DNA of 64,000 bases. Source: Granulibacter bethesdensis. Lineage in GTDB: Bacteria; Pseudomonadota; Alphaproteobacteria; Acetobacterales; Acetobacteraceae. Positions 44,127 to 54,624 of this stretch are shown one piece after another. The stretch covers positions 186,001 to 250,000 of the forward strand of contig NZ_CP018192.1 in NCBI RefSeq assembly GCF_001889525.1. Reading direction: 5' to 3'. Position 1 is the stretch's first letter, and each line of letters begins with the position of its first letter. The notes below the pieces were generated by a model, which saw only the letters and a program-made list of their open reading frames with translations, searched no databases and had not been told where the DNA came from. Made by a program: the position numbers and the translations under genes.

Positions 44127-47100
44127 ATGGCAGCATTAGGCAGCGCTGCCGTTGCGGCTGAGCGACAGAGACTGCGGGAATATTGGCGTCAGCTGGCTGA
44201 AGATGCCTACAAGCTTGGCGAACGGGCCATGGAGCAGTCGCAGTGGCACGAAGCTGCGTTCTGGCTGGCCCGGGCCACGCGTCTGTCTCCGCGTCAGGAC
44301 ACGATCCGGCTGCTATCGGCACTTCTGAAGCTGCGGCGGGGTGATCCGACTGCAAGGGCCGATTTTGAATCCCTTGCACGCCAGTATGAAACGACCGAGA
44401 TCCTGTCCGGTTTGGCGACTTTGCAGGTGCTGGGCGGTGATCTGGCATATGCTGCCATTACCGTTCAACGACTTCTCTCACGTATCCGGCATGATGTCTG
44501 GCCGATAGCGCATGAATTGTTGATGACGGTGAGCAGGGCAGCAGGATTGCCGGGCTGGTGCCGCCTGTCAGCCGATGGACATGTTCACGCCTATGAAGTC
44601 GGAACGGGTGATGTAAACCCCGCCAGTCTCAGTTTCACCCTTGATGGGATAACGCTGGAAACAGCGCCTTCCATGCAGAAGTTGGTGGCGGGTCATTGTC
44701 TTGATGTGCGAAGCAGAAATCGGCCTTTGCTGGGGTCGCCGTTTGATTTGGTGGCGATGTATCGTGTGCAGGGCTGGATTGATTGGAATGAAGACGGGGA
44801 TGTGCAGGGCTGGGCCTGGCATCCGGGCTGCCCTGACGCTGATCCGCTGCTGGCGGTCATCTCTGCTGACGGACACTTGTATGGTCCGTTCACGGCGCAT
44901 GAACCGGCGGAGAAAGTGGGTCTTGATACACCCTTTGCCCGTCCCCGGCGTATTCATGTTCCGGCGGGGGAATGGGATGGCACCGGGCTGATTTCGGTTC
45001 GCGATGTGCGAGGCAATGATCTTTTGGGTAGTCCGCTTGATCCCCGTCTGAGCCCTCTGTTGAAACTGAAGCGGCAGGGTGCGACCGGTGGCGAGGGTTT
45101 TGCCCGCGGCGCGATCAGATCGGTGCGTGCTCTGGCCCGTGCATTACCGGTTGCTGCCCCGCCCATTCCCTGTCCTGCGGATATCCTGCCGGAGATAAAG
45201 CCTCTGGTCCCGTTGCGCTGCTTGCCTGTAGCGGAGAGCCTGTCGACCGCCTCCCCTGTTGAGACAGGGCGGCCCGTCTCCATCGTGATGCCGGTTTATG
45301 GTGGCGGAGACGTTGTCCGAGCCTGTCTGGAGTCTGTGCTGGCCACGGTCCCTGAATCGACCGAGATCATCATCGTGGACGATGCCGGTTACGACCCCGC
45401 ACTTCTGGTGCATTTACAGGCTCTTGCCGGGCAGGGGCGCATCAGCCTGCTGCATCAGGCCCGCAATCGCGGATTTCCATCCGCGGTCAATCTTGGCATG
45501 CGGGCGGTTGGGGCCGGGCGGGACGTGGTGCTGCTGAACAGTGACACGCTGGTGCCGAAAGGGTGGCTGAAGCGGTTACAGAAAGCTGCTTGTACGGCTT
45601 CGGATATCGGGACGGCAACACCTTTTTCGAACGATGCCTCAATACTGAGCTATCCGCAGGAGGATGGGCGCTGGCCTCTGCCGGATCGTGCTGAAACAGA
45701 GCAGTTCGCCCAATTTGCTCGTCAGGCCAACAGGGACCGGGTGGTTGATATTCCGGTTGCGGTCGGGTTCTGCATGTATATCCGCCGGGACTGCCTCGAT
45801 GAGGTCGGTGTTTTCCGGGATGACGTCTTTGCGCAGGGCTATGGCGAAGAAAATGATTTCTGCCTGCGTGCCCGTGCGTTGGGCTGGCGCCATGTGGTTG
45901 CAACGGGTGCTTTCGTTGCCCATGTGGGGGGGGGCAGCTTCGGAGAAGGCCGGTCGCGTCTGGCAGCCCGGAATGAATCGATCCTCTCAGCGCTGCATCC
46001 GGGCTATCACGACATGGTGGCGGCTTGGCGTGCCCGCAACCCGCTGCATGCCAGCCGCCGGGCGATGGATGTTCTGCGTTTCCGGGCGGCCCTGCCTGAC
46101 AGGCCTTCCGTTCTGATGATTACCCATGATCGGGGCGGAGGGGTGCAGCGACAGATTGAGACCCGGATAGCCCTTTTTCATCAGGCAGGCCGCAATGTGG
46201 TGATCCTGCGTCCGGTCATGATTGAGGAGACGGCCTCTTATGAGGGCTGGACCGTACTCGACACCGGGTTTGCCGATCAGTATCCCCATTTGCGGCACCG
46301 TATGCCCCATGACAGGGCTGTCTTGCTGCGGCTGCTGCGCCAGATAAAGGTGGAGCAGGTGGAACTGCATCATCTGCTTGGCCATGACCACACCGTAGCC
46401 GGTCTGGCTGCAGCGCTGGGTGTGCCGCAGGATATGCACGTGCATGATTATGCCGCGTTCTGCCCCCGTATCGCCCTCATGAGTCCGGCCCGGCGCTATT
46501 GCGGGGAGCCGGATATCGACCAGTGTGAACGCTGCATCGCCGAGGGAGGCAGTCATCTGGAGGAGCCAATCAGTATTGCAGCCTTGCGCCACCGCTCACA
46601 GCGCGATCTGATGGAGGCTGCGCAGGTCGTCACTCCCTCAAGGGATGTGGCACGGCGGATGCAACGCCATTTCCCGGCCCTTCATCCCATCATTGTCCCA
46701 TGGGAAGAAAGTGACGATATCGTGTCCATGCCCCCAGGAATGGAGAGTGATATGGCGGCATGGGGGCCTTTGGCGGATCATATTTGCGTGATCTGTGTTA
46801 TTGGCGCGATCGGCGCTGAAAAAGGTTTTGACTGTCTGCTGGAGGCTGCAAGGGATGCGGCAGCGCGCTCCCTCCCCCTTCGTTTCGTGCTGGTCGGGCA
46901 TAGTGTTGATGATCCGGCCCTGCTCGAGACAGGTTATGTCCGAATCACCGGACGTTACAGCGATGATGATTTGCCCGCTCTTATTGTGGCCCAGAAGGCG
47001 AAAATGGCATGGATTCCTTCAATCTGGCCTGAAACATGGTGCTTTACGCTCAGTGAGGCATGGCGGGCGGGGCTTCCCGTGGCGGCCTTCGACCTCGGTA

Positions 47101-47270
47101 CGGTAGCGGAGCGTATTAAAAAAGCTCAGATGCATCAGAGCTATGCCGGCTTTGTGATGCCGCTTGGTATTTCTGTTCAGATCATAAACGATACATTTCT
47201 ATCCTGTCAGATGGATAGAACAGGCTTTGCATCCTCTGCAAATAGGGTAAACAGAATTAAGTTTTGCTGA
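44127..47270 (+). CDS. Large double glycosyltransferase (TPR-like, beta-sandwich, GT2 and GT4 domains)
   Basis: A 1047-residue cytosolic protein. Residues about 1-120 are a helical TPR-like region. Residues about 190-320 hold a beta-rich domain with the GT-associated motif VQGWAWHPGCPDADPLLAVI. A GT2 domain (about 380-640) carries RPVSIVMPVYGG, IIIVDDAG, NRGFPSAVNLGMRA, the metal-binding-like LLNSDT and EENDFCLRARALGW. A GT4 domain (about 660-1000) shows ITHDRGGGVQRQIETRIALF, a YCGEPDIDQCERC Cys cluster and a donor-binding end WIPSIWPETWCFTLSEAWRA. Two sugars could thus be added in turn. ATG 44127 has AGGG upstream. The last 22 residues lack similarity to the usual end. Confidence 0.88.
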   Translation: MAALGSAAVAAERQRLREYWRQLAEDAYKLGERAMEQSQWHEAAFWLARATRLSPRQDTIRLLSALLKLRRGDPTARADFESLARQYETTEILSGLATLQVLGGDLAYAAITVQRLLSRIRHDVWPIAHELLMTVSRAAGLPGWCRLSADGHVHAYEVGTGDVNPASLSFTLDGITLETAPSMQKLVAGHCLDVRSRNRPLLGSPFDLVAMYRVQGWIDWNEDGDVQGWAWHPGCPDADPLLAVISADGHLYGPFTAHEPAEKVGLDTPFARPRRIHVPAGEWDGTGLISVRDVRGNDLLGSPLDPRLSPLLKLKRQGATGGEGFARGAIRSVRALARALPVAAPPIPCPADILPEIKPLVPLRCLPVAESLSTASPVETGRPVSIVMPVYGGGDVVRACLESVLATVPESTEIIIVDDAGYDPALLVHLQALAGQGRISLLHQARNRGFPSAVNLGMRAVGAGRDVVLLNSDTLVPKGWLKRLQKAACTASDIGTATPFSNDASILSYPQEDGRWPLPDRAETEQFAQFARQANRDRVVDIPVAVGFCMYIRRDCLDEVGVFRDDVFAQGYGEENDFCLRARALGWRHVVATGAFVAHVGGGSFGEGRSRLAARNESILSALHPGYHDMVAAWRARNPLHASRRAMDVLRFRAALPDRPSVLMITHDRGGGVQRQIETRIALFHQAGRNVVILRPVMIEETASYEGWTVLDTGFADQYPHLRHRMPHDRAVLLRLLRQIKVEQVELHHLLGHDHTVAGLAAALGVPQDMHVHDYAAFCPRIALMSPARRYCGEPDIDQCERCIAEGGSHLEEPISIAALRHRSQRDLMEAAQVVTPSRDVARRMQRHFPALHPIIVPWEESDDIVSMPPGMESDMAAWGPLADHICVICVIGAIGAEKGFDCLLEAARDAAARSLPLRFVLVGHSVDDPALLETGYVRITGRYSDDDLPALIVAQKAKMAWIPSIWPETWCFTLSEAWRAGLPVAAFDLGTVAERIKKAQMHQSYAGFVMPLGISVQIINDTFLSCQMDRTGFASSANRVNRIKFC

Positions 47271-47354
47271 ATACGGTGAAAGCGGTTCTGACAGCCAAAA
47301 GAAGCAGCCGAATAAAAACCAGTTTCTTTTGCATCATGGAGAGCGAGATTACGC

Positions 47355-48500
47355 ATGTCTGAAGGCTTGTTTGCCGGGCAAAATCCGGCCCAGTCCCGAC
47401 TGGGGCAAGGTGCTCCCGGAAATGTGGCCGCACCATCTGGTGCGGATCAGCAGGCTGCTGCACAGAACACAGCCTCCCGTATCATGAGCGAAATTCAGGT
47501 TTCCGCGCATGTCATGAAGCTGGATACCGGGCTGTTCTGCTTTGTCCAGACGCCAAGCCCAAATCGTCCGTTGGACAATAGCGGGCTGCCAGCGATTCGG
47601 GTTTCCCTGCCGCCGGGACATGAACATCGGCCCCATGCCATTTCGGTGACATCTTTCCGGGAAGATGGCTGGTTGTACGGCCCCGCCGATGCCGCGCTGG
47701 TGCGGGTTATGCAGCCGCAGGCTCAGGTGCTGGTCACAATTTACCAACAGCCCGGCCAGCAGGATTCCGCACCCCGGTTACAGGTGCTGCGTCTGGCTGA
47801 TGGGGTGCCTTTTGGCGGTATTCCCTCCGCCCCTCCTCTTCAGCCAGGTTTCATGCAGCCGGGAGCAGTACCGCCGCCGGGTGTGATGCCGCAGGTGGGG
47901 GTTCCTCCGATGCCACCACCACAGGGCGTTCCTCAAGGCATTCCGCAAGGGATGCAACAGGGTGCACCCCAGGGGCCGGCTCAGTCATTTGAACCGGTCA
48001 GAACGCAATCCGGTGCTATTCCCGATATTATTGCTCATATCCGTATGCAGGGGGATGTCGGCGACCAGTTGGGTGAATGGATTGGCGAGCGAGGCAGTAC
48101 CCGCTGGATCGAGGGCTTTATGATCATGCCGCAAAGCCTGATCGATCCGAAAGATATAGAATATCAGGGTGTTCTTGGACGTGGTTGGTTGTCCCCGTGG
48201 ATGGAAGGCGGCCAGCTTTGCGGCAGCCGGGGCATGGCATTGCCGTTGCTGGGGCTGAAGGCGCGGTTGCGTAACAGGGCCGCCGAAGCTTTCGAGATAA
48301 GCTACGAGGGCAGTTTCGTGGATGGGACAGCTATTGGGCCGTTGGCAGGCGGGGAGACGCTGGAAGCGACCAATATGGCTCCTCTGGAAGCATTCCGGAT
48401 CATTCTGCGCCCAAAAACCAGTGTCCCCCGGCCTGCTCCCAAGGCATCAACCCGTAAAGCAGCCTCCTCGGCCCGGGCAGGTGCACGGCGCAACGCATGA
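47355..48500 (+). CDS. Protein with hydrophobic-W (ChW)-like repeats and a Pro/Gln/Gly-rich linker
   Basis: A 381-residue protein of unknown role. It has a first domain (about 45-140; ISVTSFREDGWLYGPADAAL), a low-complexity PQG-rich linker (about 155-215) and two or three repeats. Those repeats resemble clostridial hydrophobic-W domains, e.g. DIEYQGVLGRGWLSPWMEGG with GSRGMALPLLGLKARL, then FEISYEGSFVDGTAIGPLAG with TNMAPLEAFRIIL. No signal peptide is seen, and the C-terminus is Lys/Arg/Ala-rich. ChW repeats usually sit on surface or secreted proteins. It lies within the secretion and glycosyltransferase cluster, so it may be a target or helper; this is inference. Confidence 0.72.
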   Translation: MSEGLFAGQNPAQSRLGQGAPGNVAAPSGADQQAAAQNTASRIMSEIQVSAHVMKLDTGLFCFVQTPSPNRPLDNSGLPAIRVSLPPGHEHRPHAISVTSFREDGWLYGPADAALVRVMQPQAQVLVTIYQQPGQQDSAPRLQVLRLADGVPFGGIPSAPPLQPGFMQPGAVPPPGVMPQVGVPPMPPPQGVPQGIPQGMQQGAPQGPAQSFEPVRTQSGAIPDIIAHIRMQGDVGDQLGEWIGERGSTRWIEGFMIMPQSLIDPKDIEYQGVLGRGWLSPWMEGGQLCGSRGMALPLLGLKARLRNRAAEAFEISYEGSFVDGTAIGPLAGGETLEATNMAPLEAFRIILRPKTSVPRPAPKASTRKAASSARAGARRNA

Positions 48501-48525
48501 GGCCGGTACACGGTATTTGAAATAA

Positions 48526-48564
48526 AAAGGGGCAGCACCATCTTTGAAAGGGTGCTGCCCCTTT
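48526..48564 (+). terminator. Strong hairpin after the ChW-like gene
   Basis: AAAGGGGCAGCACC (48526-48539) pairs perfectly with GGTGCTGCCCCTTT (48551-48564), a 14-bp stem. On the plus strand only CTTT follows, whereas A-runs precede it, so it may attenuate rather than fully end transcription before the next glycosyltransferase gene. Confidence 0.65.
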
Positions 48565-48592
48565 GCGGGCGATTACCTGATATGGATTTGAT

Positions 48593-49819
48593 GTGAAATT
48601 CCTGTTTGTCCATCAGAATTTTCCGGGACAATTTTTGCATATTGTCCGCTCACTGGCGGAAGAAAACCGGCATGAAATTATCTTTTTGACGGAGGAAAAC
48701 CCCAATTTTCTGGGGGGGGTCCGGAAAATGGTCTACCGGATGTTACGTCAGCCAGAGCCCAATGTTCATCTCCATGCCAGAGATATGGAACTGGCGGCGG
48801 TCCGGGCCGAGGCGGTGGCATCGGCGGCGCGTAATCTGCTGCTTCTTGGGTTCAGGCCCGATATTATTATTGGCCACCATGGCTGGGGAGAGTTGCTGAA
48901 CCTGCAGGATATTTGGCCAGGTGTCCCCTTGCTTGGATATTTCGAATTTTTTTATCGTACCTATGGAACGGATGTGAATTTCGATCCGGAATTCCCGAGT
49001 GGGCCTGATTTCCTGCCCAATGTGCGCAACAAGAATGTCGTCAACTTCCTGGCGTTGCAGTTGGAGGGCATGGGGCAGACCCCGACACGGTTCCAGTTGG
49101 AGACATATCCGGAATGGGCCAGGGAGCGGATTCGGGTTGTTCCTGAAGGCGCTGATCTGGATGCCTGTACGCCTGATCCAGCGATCCGTAAGCAACCCTA
49201 TCAGCTAGGCGATTTCCATGTCGCGCCGGATGAGAAGCTGATCACCTTCGTATCCCGTGATCTGGAGCCTTATCGCGGCTATCACGTCATGGTACGCGCC
49301 CTGCCGAAGATTTTGGAAGCTCGCCCCGATGTGAAAGCGATTCTCGTCGGCAGGGACGGGGTCAGTTATGGCGCTCGGCCCGTCAACACCACATGGAAAG
49401 AGCATTTCCTGAACGAACAGGCCGGGCGTCTGGATATGAGCCGGGTCTGTTTGCCGGGGCGTATCGACTATGAGGAGTTTTTAAAATTGCTCCAACGGTC
49501 GAACGCACATGTCTATCTGACCTATCCCTTCGTGCTGTCGTGGTCGCTCAGGGAGGCTCTGGCGACGGGCTGTGCCATTATCGGCAGCGATACCGCGCCG
49601 GTGCTGGAATTTCTGACGCATGAGGAAAATGCGTTGATCACACCGTGCCTCGATCCTGACAAGCTGGCGGATTCTGTCCTGCGTCTGCTGTCAGATGAAA
49701 AGCTCGAGAAAAAACTGCGGCGGAATGCCCGGCGCTATGCCGAGAAGCATCTCCGTATGGAGGACCATCTGGCCAGTTTCCGCGCCCTGATCTCTGAAAT
49801 GACGGGGCAGGAACTGTAA
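48593..49819 (+). CDS. GT4-family glycosyltransferase
   Basis: A 408-residue cytosolic glycosyltransferase with a GT-B fold. The N-terminal domain begins MKFLFVHQNFPGQFLHIVRS, and the acceptor site region contains IIIGHHGWGELLNLQDIWPG. The C-terminal donor domain has VSRDLEPYRGYHVMVRALPK, LPGRIDYEEFLKLLQRSNAH and the conserved Glu region SLREALATGCAIIGSDTAPV. The GTG start at 48593 follows the strong hairpin at 48526-48564. The fourth gene behind the type I exporter, its likely role is glycosylation of the exported product. Specificity is unknown. Confidence 0.9.
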   Translation: MKFLFVHQNFPGQFLHIVRSLAEENRHEIIFLTEENPNFLGGVRKMVYRMLRQPEPNVHLHARDMELAAVRAEAVASAARNLLLLGFRPDIIIGHHGWGELLNLQDIWPGVPLLGYFEFFYRTYGTDVNFDPEFPSGPDFLPNVRNKNVVNFLALQLEGMGQTPTRFQLETYPEWARERIRVVPEGADLDACTPDPAIRKQPYQLGDFHVAPDEKLITFVSRDLEPYRGYHVMVRALPKILEARPDVKAILVGRDGVSYGARPVNTTWKEHFLNEQAGRLDMSRVCLPGRIDYEEFLKLLQRSNAHVYLTYPFVLSWSLREALATGCAIIGSDTAPVLEFLTHEENALITPCLDPDKLADSVLRLLSDEKLEKKLRRNARRYAEKHLRMEDHLASFRALISEMTGQEL

Positions 49820-49850
49820 CCAGTCAGGCCCTGTCAGGCGTGATATAAAA

Positions 49851-49889
49851 AGGGGCGGCAGGCGTTTTTCCTGTCCGCCCCGTTTTTTT
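49851..49889. terminator. Terminator between the glycosyltransferase and ppa
   Basis: GGGGCGGCAGG pairs with CCTGTCCGCCCC (one bulged base) and is followed by GTTTTTTTA on the plus strand. AAAAA on the other side lets it also act for the convergent ppa transcript. Confidence 0.8.
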
Positions 49890-50412
49890 ATTTCGCTGCG
49901 CGCTGGATGGAGGCGGTGATGGCAGCCTCGGCCGCAGCCTTGTCGCCCCAGCCGGTGACCTTCACCCATTTGTTGGGTTCCAGATCCTTATAGCGCGTGA
50001 AGAAATGCTCGATCGCCTTGCGGGTGATTTCCGGCAAATCCTCGATTTTTTCCACCGTGCTGAATTGCGGATGCACCTTGTCATGCGGGACGCAGATGAT
50101 CTTTTCGTCGATCCCGCTTTCGTCTTCCATGTTCAGAACGCCGATCGGGCGGGCGCGAATCACGGCACCCGGTACTACGGGGGCGGGGGTCAAGACCAGC
50201 GCATCCGCTGGATCGCCATCATCGGCCAGCGTACCGGGAATGAAACCATAGGAAGCGGGGTAGGCCATGGGTGTGAACAGGAAACGGTCCACGATCACGG
50301 CGCCGGAGTCCTTGTCCACCTCGTATTTCACCGCAGAACCTTGCGGAATTTCGATCACGACATTGATGTCACTGGGGGGCTGCTTGCCAATGGCCAGCTT
50401 GCTGACGTCCAT
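49888..50412 (-). CDS. ppa: Inorganic pyrophosphatase
   Basis: Soluble family I enzyme (174 residues) that hydrolyses pyrophosphate to drive biosynthesis. Active-site motifs are [20 protein letters not shown], the metal-binding [11 protein letters not shown] and [10 protein letters not shown]. The Lys and Tyr at [12 protein letters not shown] are also typical. ATG 50412 follows a GAGACGAG-type stretch upstream. The stop lies inside the terminator shared with the convergent glycosyltransferase. Confidence 0.97.
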   Translation of the reverse strand: MDVSKLAIGKQPPSDINVVIEIPQGSAVKYEVDKDSGAVIVDRFLFTPMAYPASYGFIPGTLADDGDPADALVLTPAPVVPGAVIRARPIGVLNMEDESGIDEKIICVPHDKVHPQFSTVEKIEDLPEITRKAIEHFFTRYKDLEPNKWVKVTGWGDKAAAEAAITASIQRAAK

Positions 50413-50573
50413 GAGAGGATACTCGTCTCGTTAAAGAAAAAGGTCGGCGCACCGTAACGGCCAGAGTTGTCCTTGCCAACATGGCGTAGTTGTGGTTCCC
50501 CTCCCTTCGCACCGTGTCGTACCGGGTGGGGGGCGTTGTTCCCCAACTGGTGGCGGCGGCGCGATACTCTCAT

Positions 50574-50646
50574 GCGCCTGTAGCTCAATGGTTAGAGCGG
50601 ACCGCTCATAACGGTTTGGTTGCGGGTTCGAGTCCTGCCGGGCGCA
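50574..50646 (+). tRNA. tRNA with CAT anticodon, probably tRNA-Ile2 (lysidine type)
   Basis: Cloverleaf: acceptor GCGCCTG/CGGGCGC, D-stem GCTC/GAGC, anticodon arm GACCG-CTCATAA-CGGTT, T-arm GCGGG-TTCGAGT-CCTGC, discriminator A. The anticodon CAT fits Met or Ile2. The C4-G69 and C5-G68 pairs, C29-G41 and U12-A23 are features recognised by TilS and Ile-tRNA synthetase, so Ile2 is preferred over elongator Met. The CCA tail is not encoded, unlike the tRNA-Thr in this window. Confidence 0.88.
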
Positions 50647-50713
50647 TATTTCGATCTCCGTCGGCCGCGGCTTGTTCAGACGCGGCCGACTGGTCAACCG
50701 CCGGGAGCCAGAT

Positions 50714-52393
<1,680 letters not shown>

Positions 52394-52974
52394 GGACGGG
52401 GCGGAGCGCTCCCCCGCCCTTGCAGCTGTTGCTCCTCTGGCGGATTTGATCCCGGCCGGGCGCATTCTGCGCACCGGGCGGCTTCTGTTGTACCCTGTCA
52501 CCTATGCCGATCTGCCCGATCTATGCCGGATCAAAGCGGATCCCGGGGTCTTCGCGATCATGCTGGGCGGGGTTCGTAATTCCTTGCAGGCAGCGGAGGA
52601 TCTGGCCGCTGATATTGCTTTCTGGGGTCAGCATAATGTCGGGATGTGGGCGGTGCGGGACGCCCATACCGGTCATTTCGAGGGCCTGACTGGTCTGATG
52701 GGCCGCCCGGATGGGCGTGGCATGTCGATTCGTTTCGCATTCTGGCCGGAGGCGCGTGGGCGTGGTTATGCCCGCGAAGCGGCGGGAGCCGCTTTGCGCT
52801 ATGCCCATGATGTTGCAGGGGTGGAACGTGTCATCGGGGTTGCGCGGGAGGAAAATTGGGGTTCCCGCATGGTGCTGGGCAGTATCGGCATGCGGCATGC
52901 CGACAGCTTTATGCGGGATGGATACCGAATGCTGGTTTACGAAAGCTGGCGGATGGGACGTCCGCCGGCATAAG

Positions 52975-53919
52975 TCAGCGCAGGAACGTGCCGAAGGAGC
53001 GCGGGCTGTTCCCCGCTTTCACAAGCGCCTTCTGATAGCCGTTTTCGGCATCGAGAATAGACAGTGTATCGTCCATCCAGTTGACGACGTACAGGGTCTT
53101 GCCGTCCGTGCTGGTCTGGATGCCTTCAGGGTAGGAACCGACACGGAAGGTGGCGATCAGCTTGAGGCTTACCGTATCGAATACGGTGACGGAATCAGAC
53201 ATCTCGTTGGTTACATACCCGCGCTGCCCATGCACGGCGACGACGTAAGGGCGATGCCCGGTCGGAATCCGGGCCAGCAATGTGCGTGATGGCAGGTCAA
53301 TGACGGCGACATCATTGGATTCGACATCGGCGGCATAGGCGCGTTTACCATCCGAGGAAACCGTGACGCCAAACGGATGCTGCCCGGTCTTGATGGAGGC
53401 CAGATGTTTGAAATGCACAGCATCAAGGATGGAAACCTGATTATCTTCCCGATCCGCGCAAATCAGGTTTTTGCCATCGGGTGTGAAAGCCAGACCGGAA
53501 GGAGATTTCCCGGTTTCAATGACAGCTTTGACAGCACCACTTACGCTGTCCAAAGCGGTGACATGATTGGCAAACCAGTCCGCCACAAACACGGTTCTGC
53601 CATCCGGTGAAACGGCGACGCCCAGCGGTGCACCGCCAACTGTAATACGCTTGATTACACTGCGCTGCACAGCATCGAGAATGGTGAGGCTGTGATCTTC
53701 AGGGGCGGTGACATAGGCGCGGCTGCCATCCCGGCTCATGGCAATTCCGGCGACATCCCCCCTCATTGGAATGGAGGCGACCGGTTTTGTGCTCTCCAGA
53801 TCGATGATGGTAACCATGTGACCCTGCTGATCGGTCACGAAAGCCTCCGCCGTCCGGCCCGTCAGCGGGGCAAGGAGAAGGGAAGCGACCGATAACGCGC
53901 TCAGCAGGGTCCTGATCAT
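52975..53919 (-). CDS. Periplasmic YVTN beta-propeller protein
   Basis: A 314-residue protein with an N-terminal signal peptide (LLSALSVASLLLAPLTGRTA) and seven repeats of YVTN/NHL-like blades, e.g. SRDGSRAYVTAPEDHSLTIL, SPDGRTVFVADWFANHVTAL, SSDGKRAYAADVESNDVAVI and STDGKTLYVVNWMDDTLSIL. Such propellers occur beside PQQ-dependent oxidation systems. It lies 7 bases after the MxaD-like gene, forming a two-gene operon. A role in periplasmic electron transfer or enzyme maturation is inference. Confidence 0.85.
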   Translation of the reverse strand: MIRTLLSALSVASLLLAPLTGRTAEAFVTDQQGHMVTIIDLESTKPVASIPMRGDVAGIAMSRDGSRAYVTAPEDHSLTILDAVQRSVIKRITVGGAPLGVAVSPDGRTVFVADWFANHVTALDSVSGAVKAVIETGKSPSGLAFTPDGKNLICADREDNQVSILDAVHFKHLASIKTGQHPFGVTVSSDGKRAYAADVESNDVAVIDLPSRTLLARIPTGHRPYVVAVHGQRGYVTNEMSDSVTVFDTVSLKLIATFRVGSYPEGIQTSTDGKTLYVVNWMDDTLSILDAENGYQKALVKAGNSPRSFGTFLR

Positions 53920-53926
53920 GGGGGTT

Positions 53927-54484
53927 TTAACCGCCGAATTTGGCCTTCAAGGCGGCAAGACCGGCTTTCATGTAGTCGGCGACCGCCTTTTTGGACGCTT
54001 CATCGTTCAGGTTCGGCGGCGGATCATTGTTCATGTAGCCGCGATAAAAAGCCGCGTTCCATTCGACGGTGGATTTGCCACCAGCCGCCGGAGAGACGGA
54101 CAGCTCCGTGGACAGGTCGTTCGCGGGCAGGGCATCCGGGTTGGGCTTGGTAAGGAAGGTTTTGTACAGATGCTCGGTGGCATCGTACTTATCCAGAGAC
54201 TCGGTGATCGGCTTCCCGGACGCTTTCAGCGTCAGGGTGCGCAGGGAGGTAACCTTGTTACCGCCATCACCGGTGACGCTCGCCACGGCAGGATTCCAGC
54301 TCATGTCATGGAAATTGCCGATGACGGCCCAGACTTTGTCCGGAGTTGCGTTGACCGTCACGGATTCCTCGACCTTCTGACGGGTCGGGCCATGGGCGGA
54401 GGCCTGTGAAGCGGCAAAGGAGGATACAAGAACCGGAACAGCCAGCATGGCTGCGCGGGCAGGGGTAAGCCAGTGAAGAAGCAT
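53927..54484 (-). CDS. MxaD-like SRPBCC-fold periplasmic protein
   Basis: A 185-residue exported protein with a signal peptide (ARAAMLAVPVLVSSFAASQA). Its START/polyketide-cyclase-like domain begins AHGPTRQKVEESVTVNATPD and KVWAVIGNFHDMSWNPAVAS. The AHGPT-x-x-KV and WNPAV motifs resemble MxaD, which aids electron transfer from methanol dehydrogenase to cytochrome cL in methylotrophs. ATG 54484 has GGGAG 7 bases upstream. The frame is open to 54607, but the extension looks non-coding. No dehydrogenase gene is in the window. Confidence 0.8.
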   Translation of the reverse strand: MLLHWLTPARAAMLAVPVLVSSFAASQASAHGPTRQKVEESVTVNATPDKVWAVIGNFHDMSWNPAVASVTGDGGNKVTSLRTLTLKASGKPITESLDKYDATEHLYKTFLTKPNPDALPANDLSTELSVSPAAGGKSTVEWNAAFYRGYMNNDPPPNLNDEASKKAVADYMKAGLAALKAKFGG

Positions 54485-54624
54485 GACAATCTCCCGTTGG
54501 GGCGGCAAATATTGCCCGCTCTTTTCCGCAGAACAAGCGTGCCTGAAGGAAAAAGTCTTAAATTCGAGGTTTTGTTTGATCGGTTTTTGCAGCGCCAGTG
54601 ATGGCACTGAAAAAACGCTCTGTT

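Noticed and set aside
47900-47995. PQG-rich tract as a DNA-level tandem repeat
   Set aside because: The protein repeats PQG/QG, but the codons vary and there is no fixed DNA unit.
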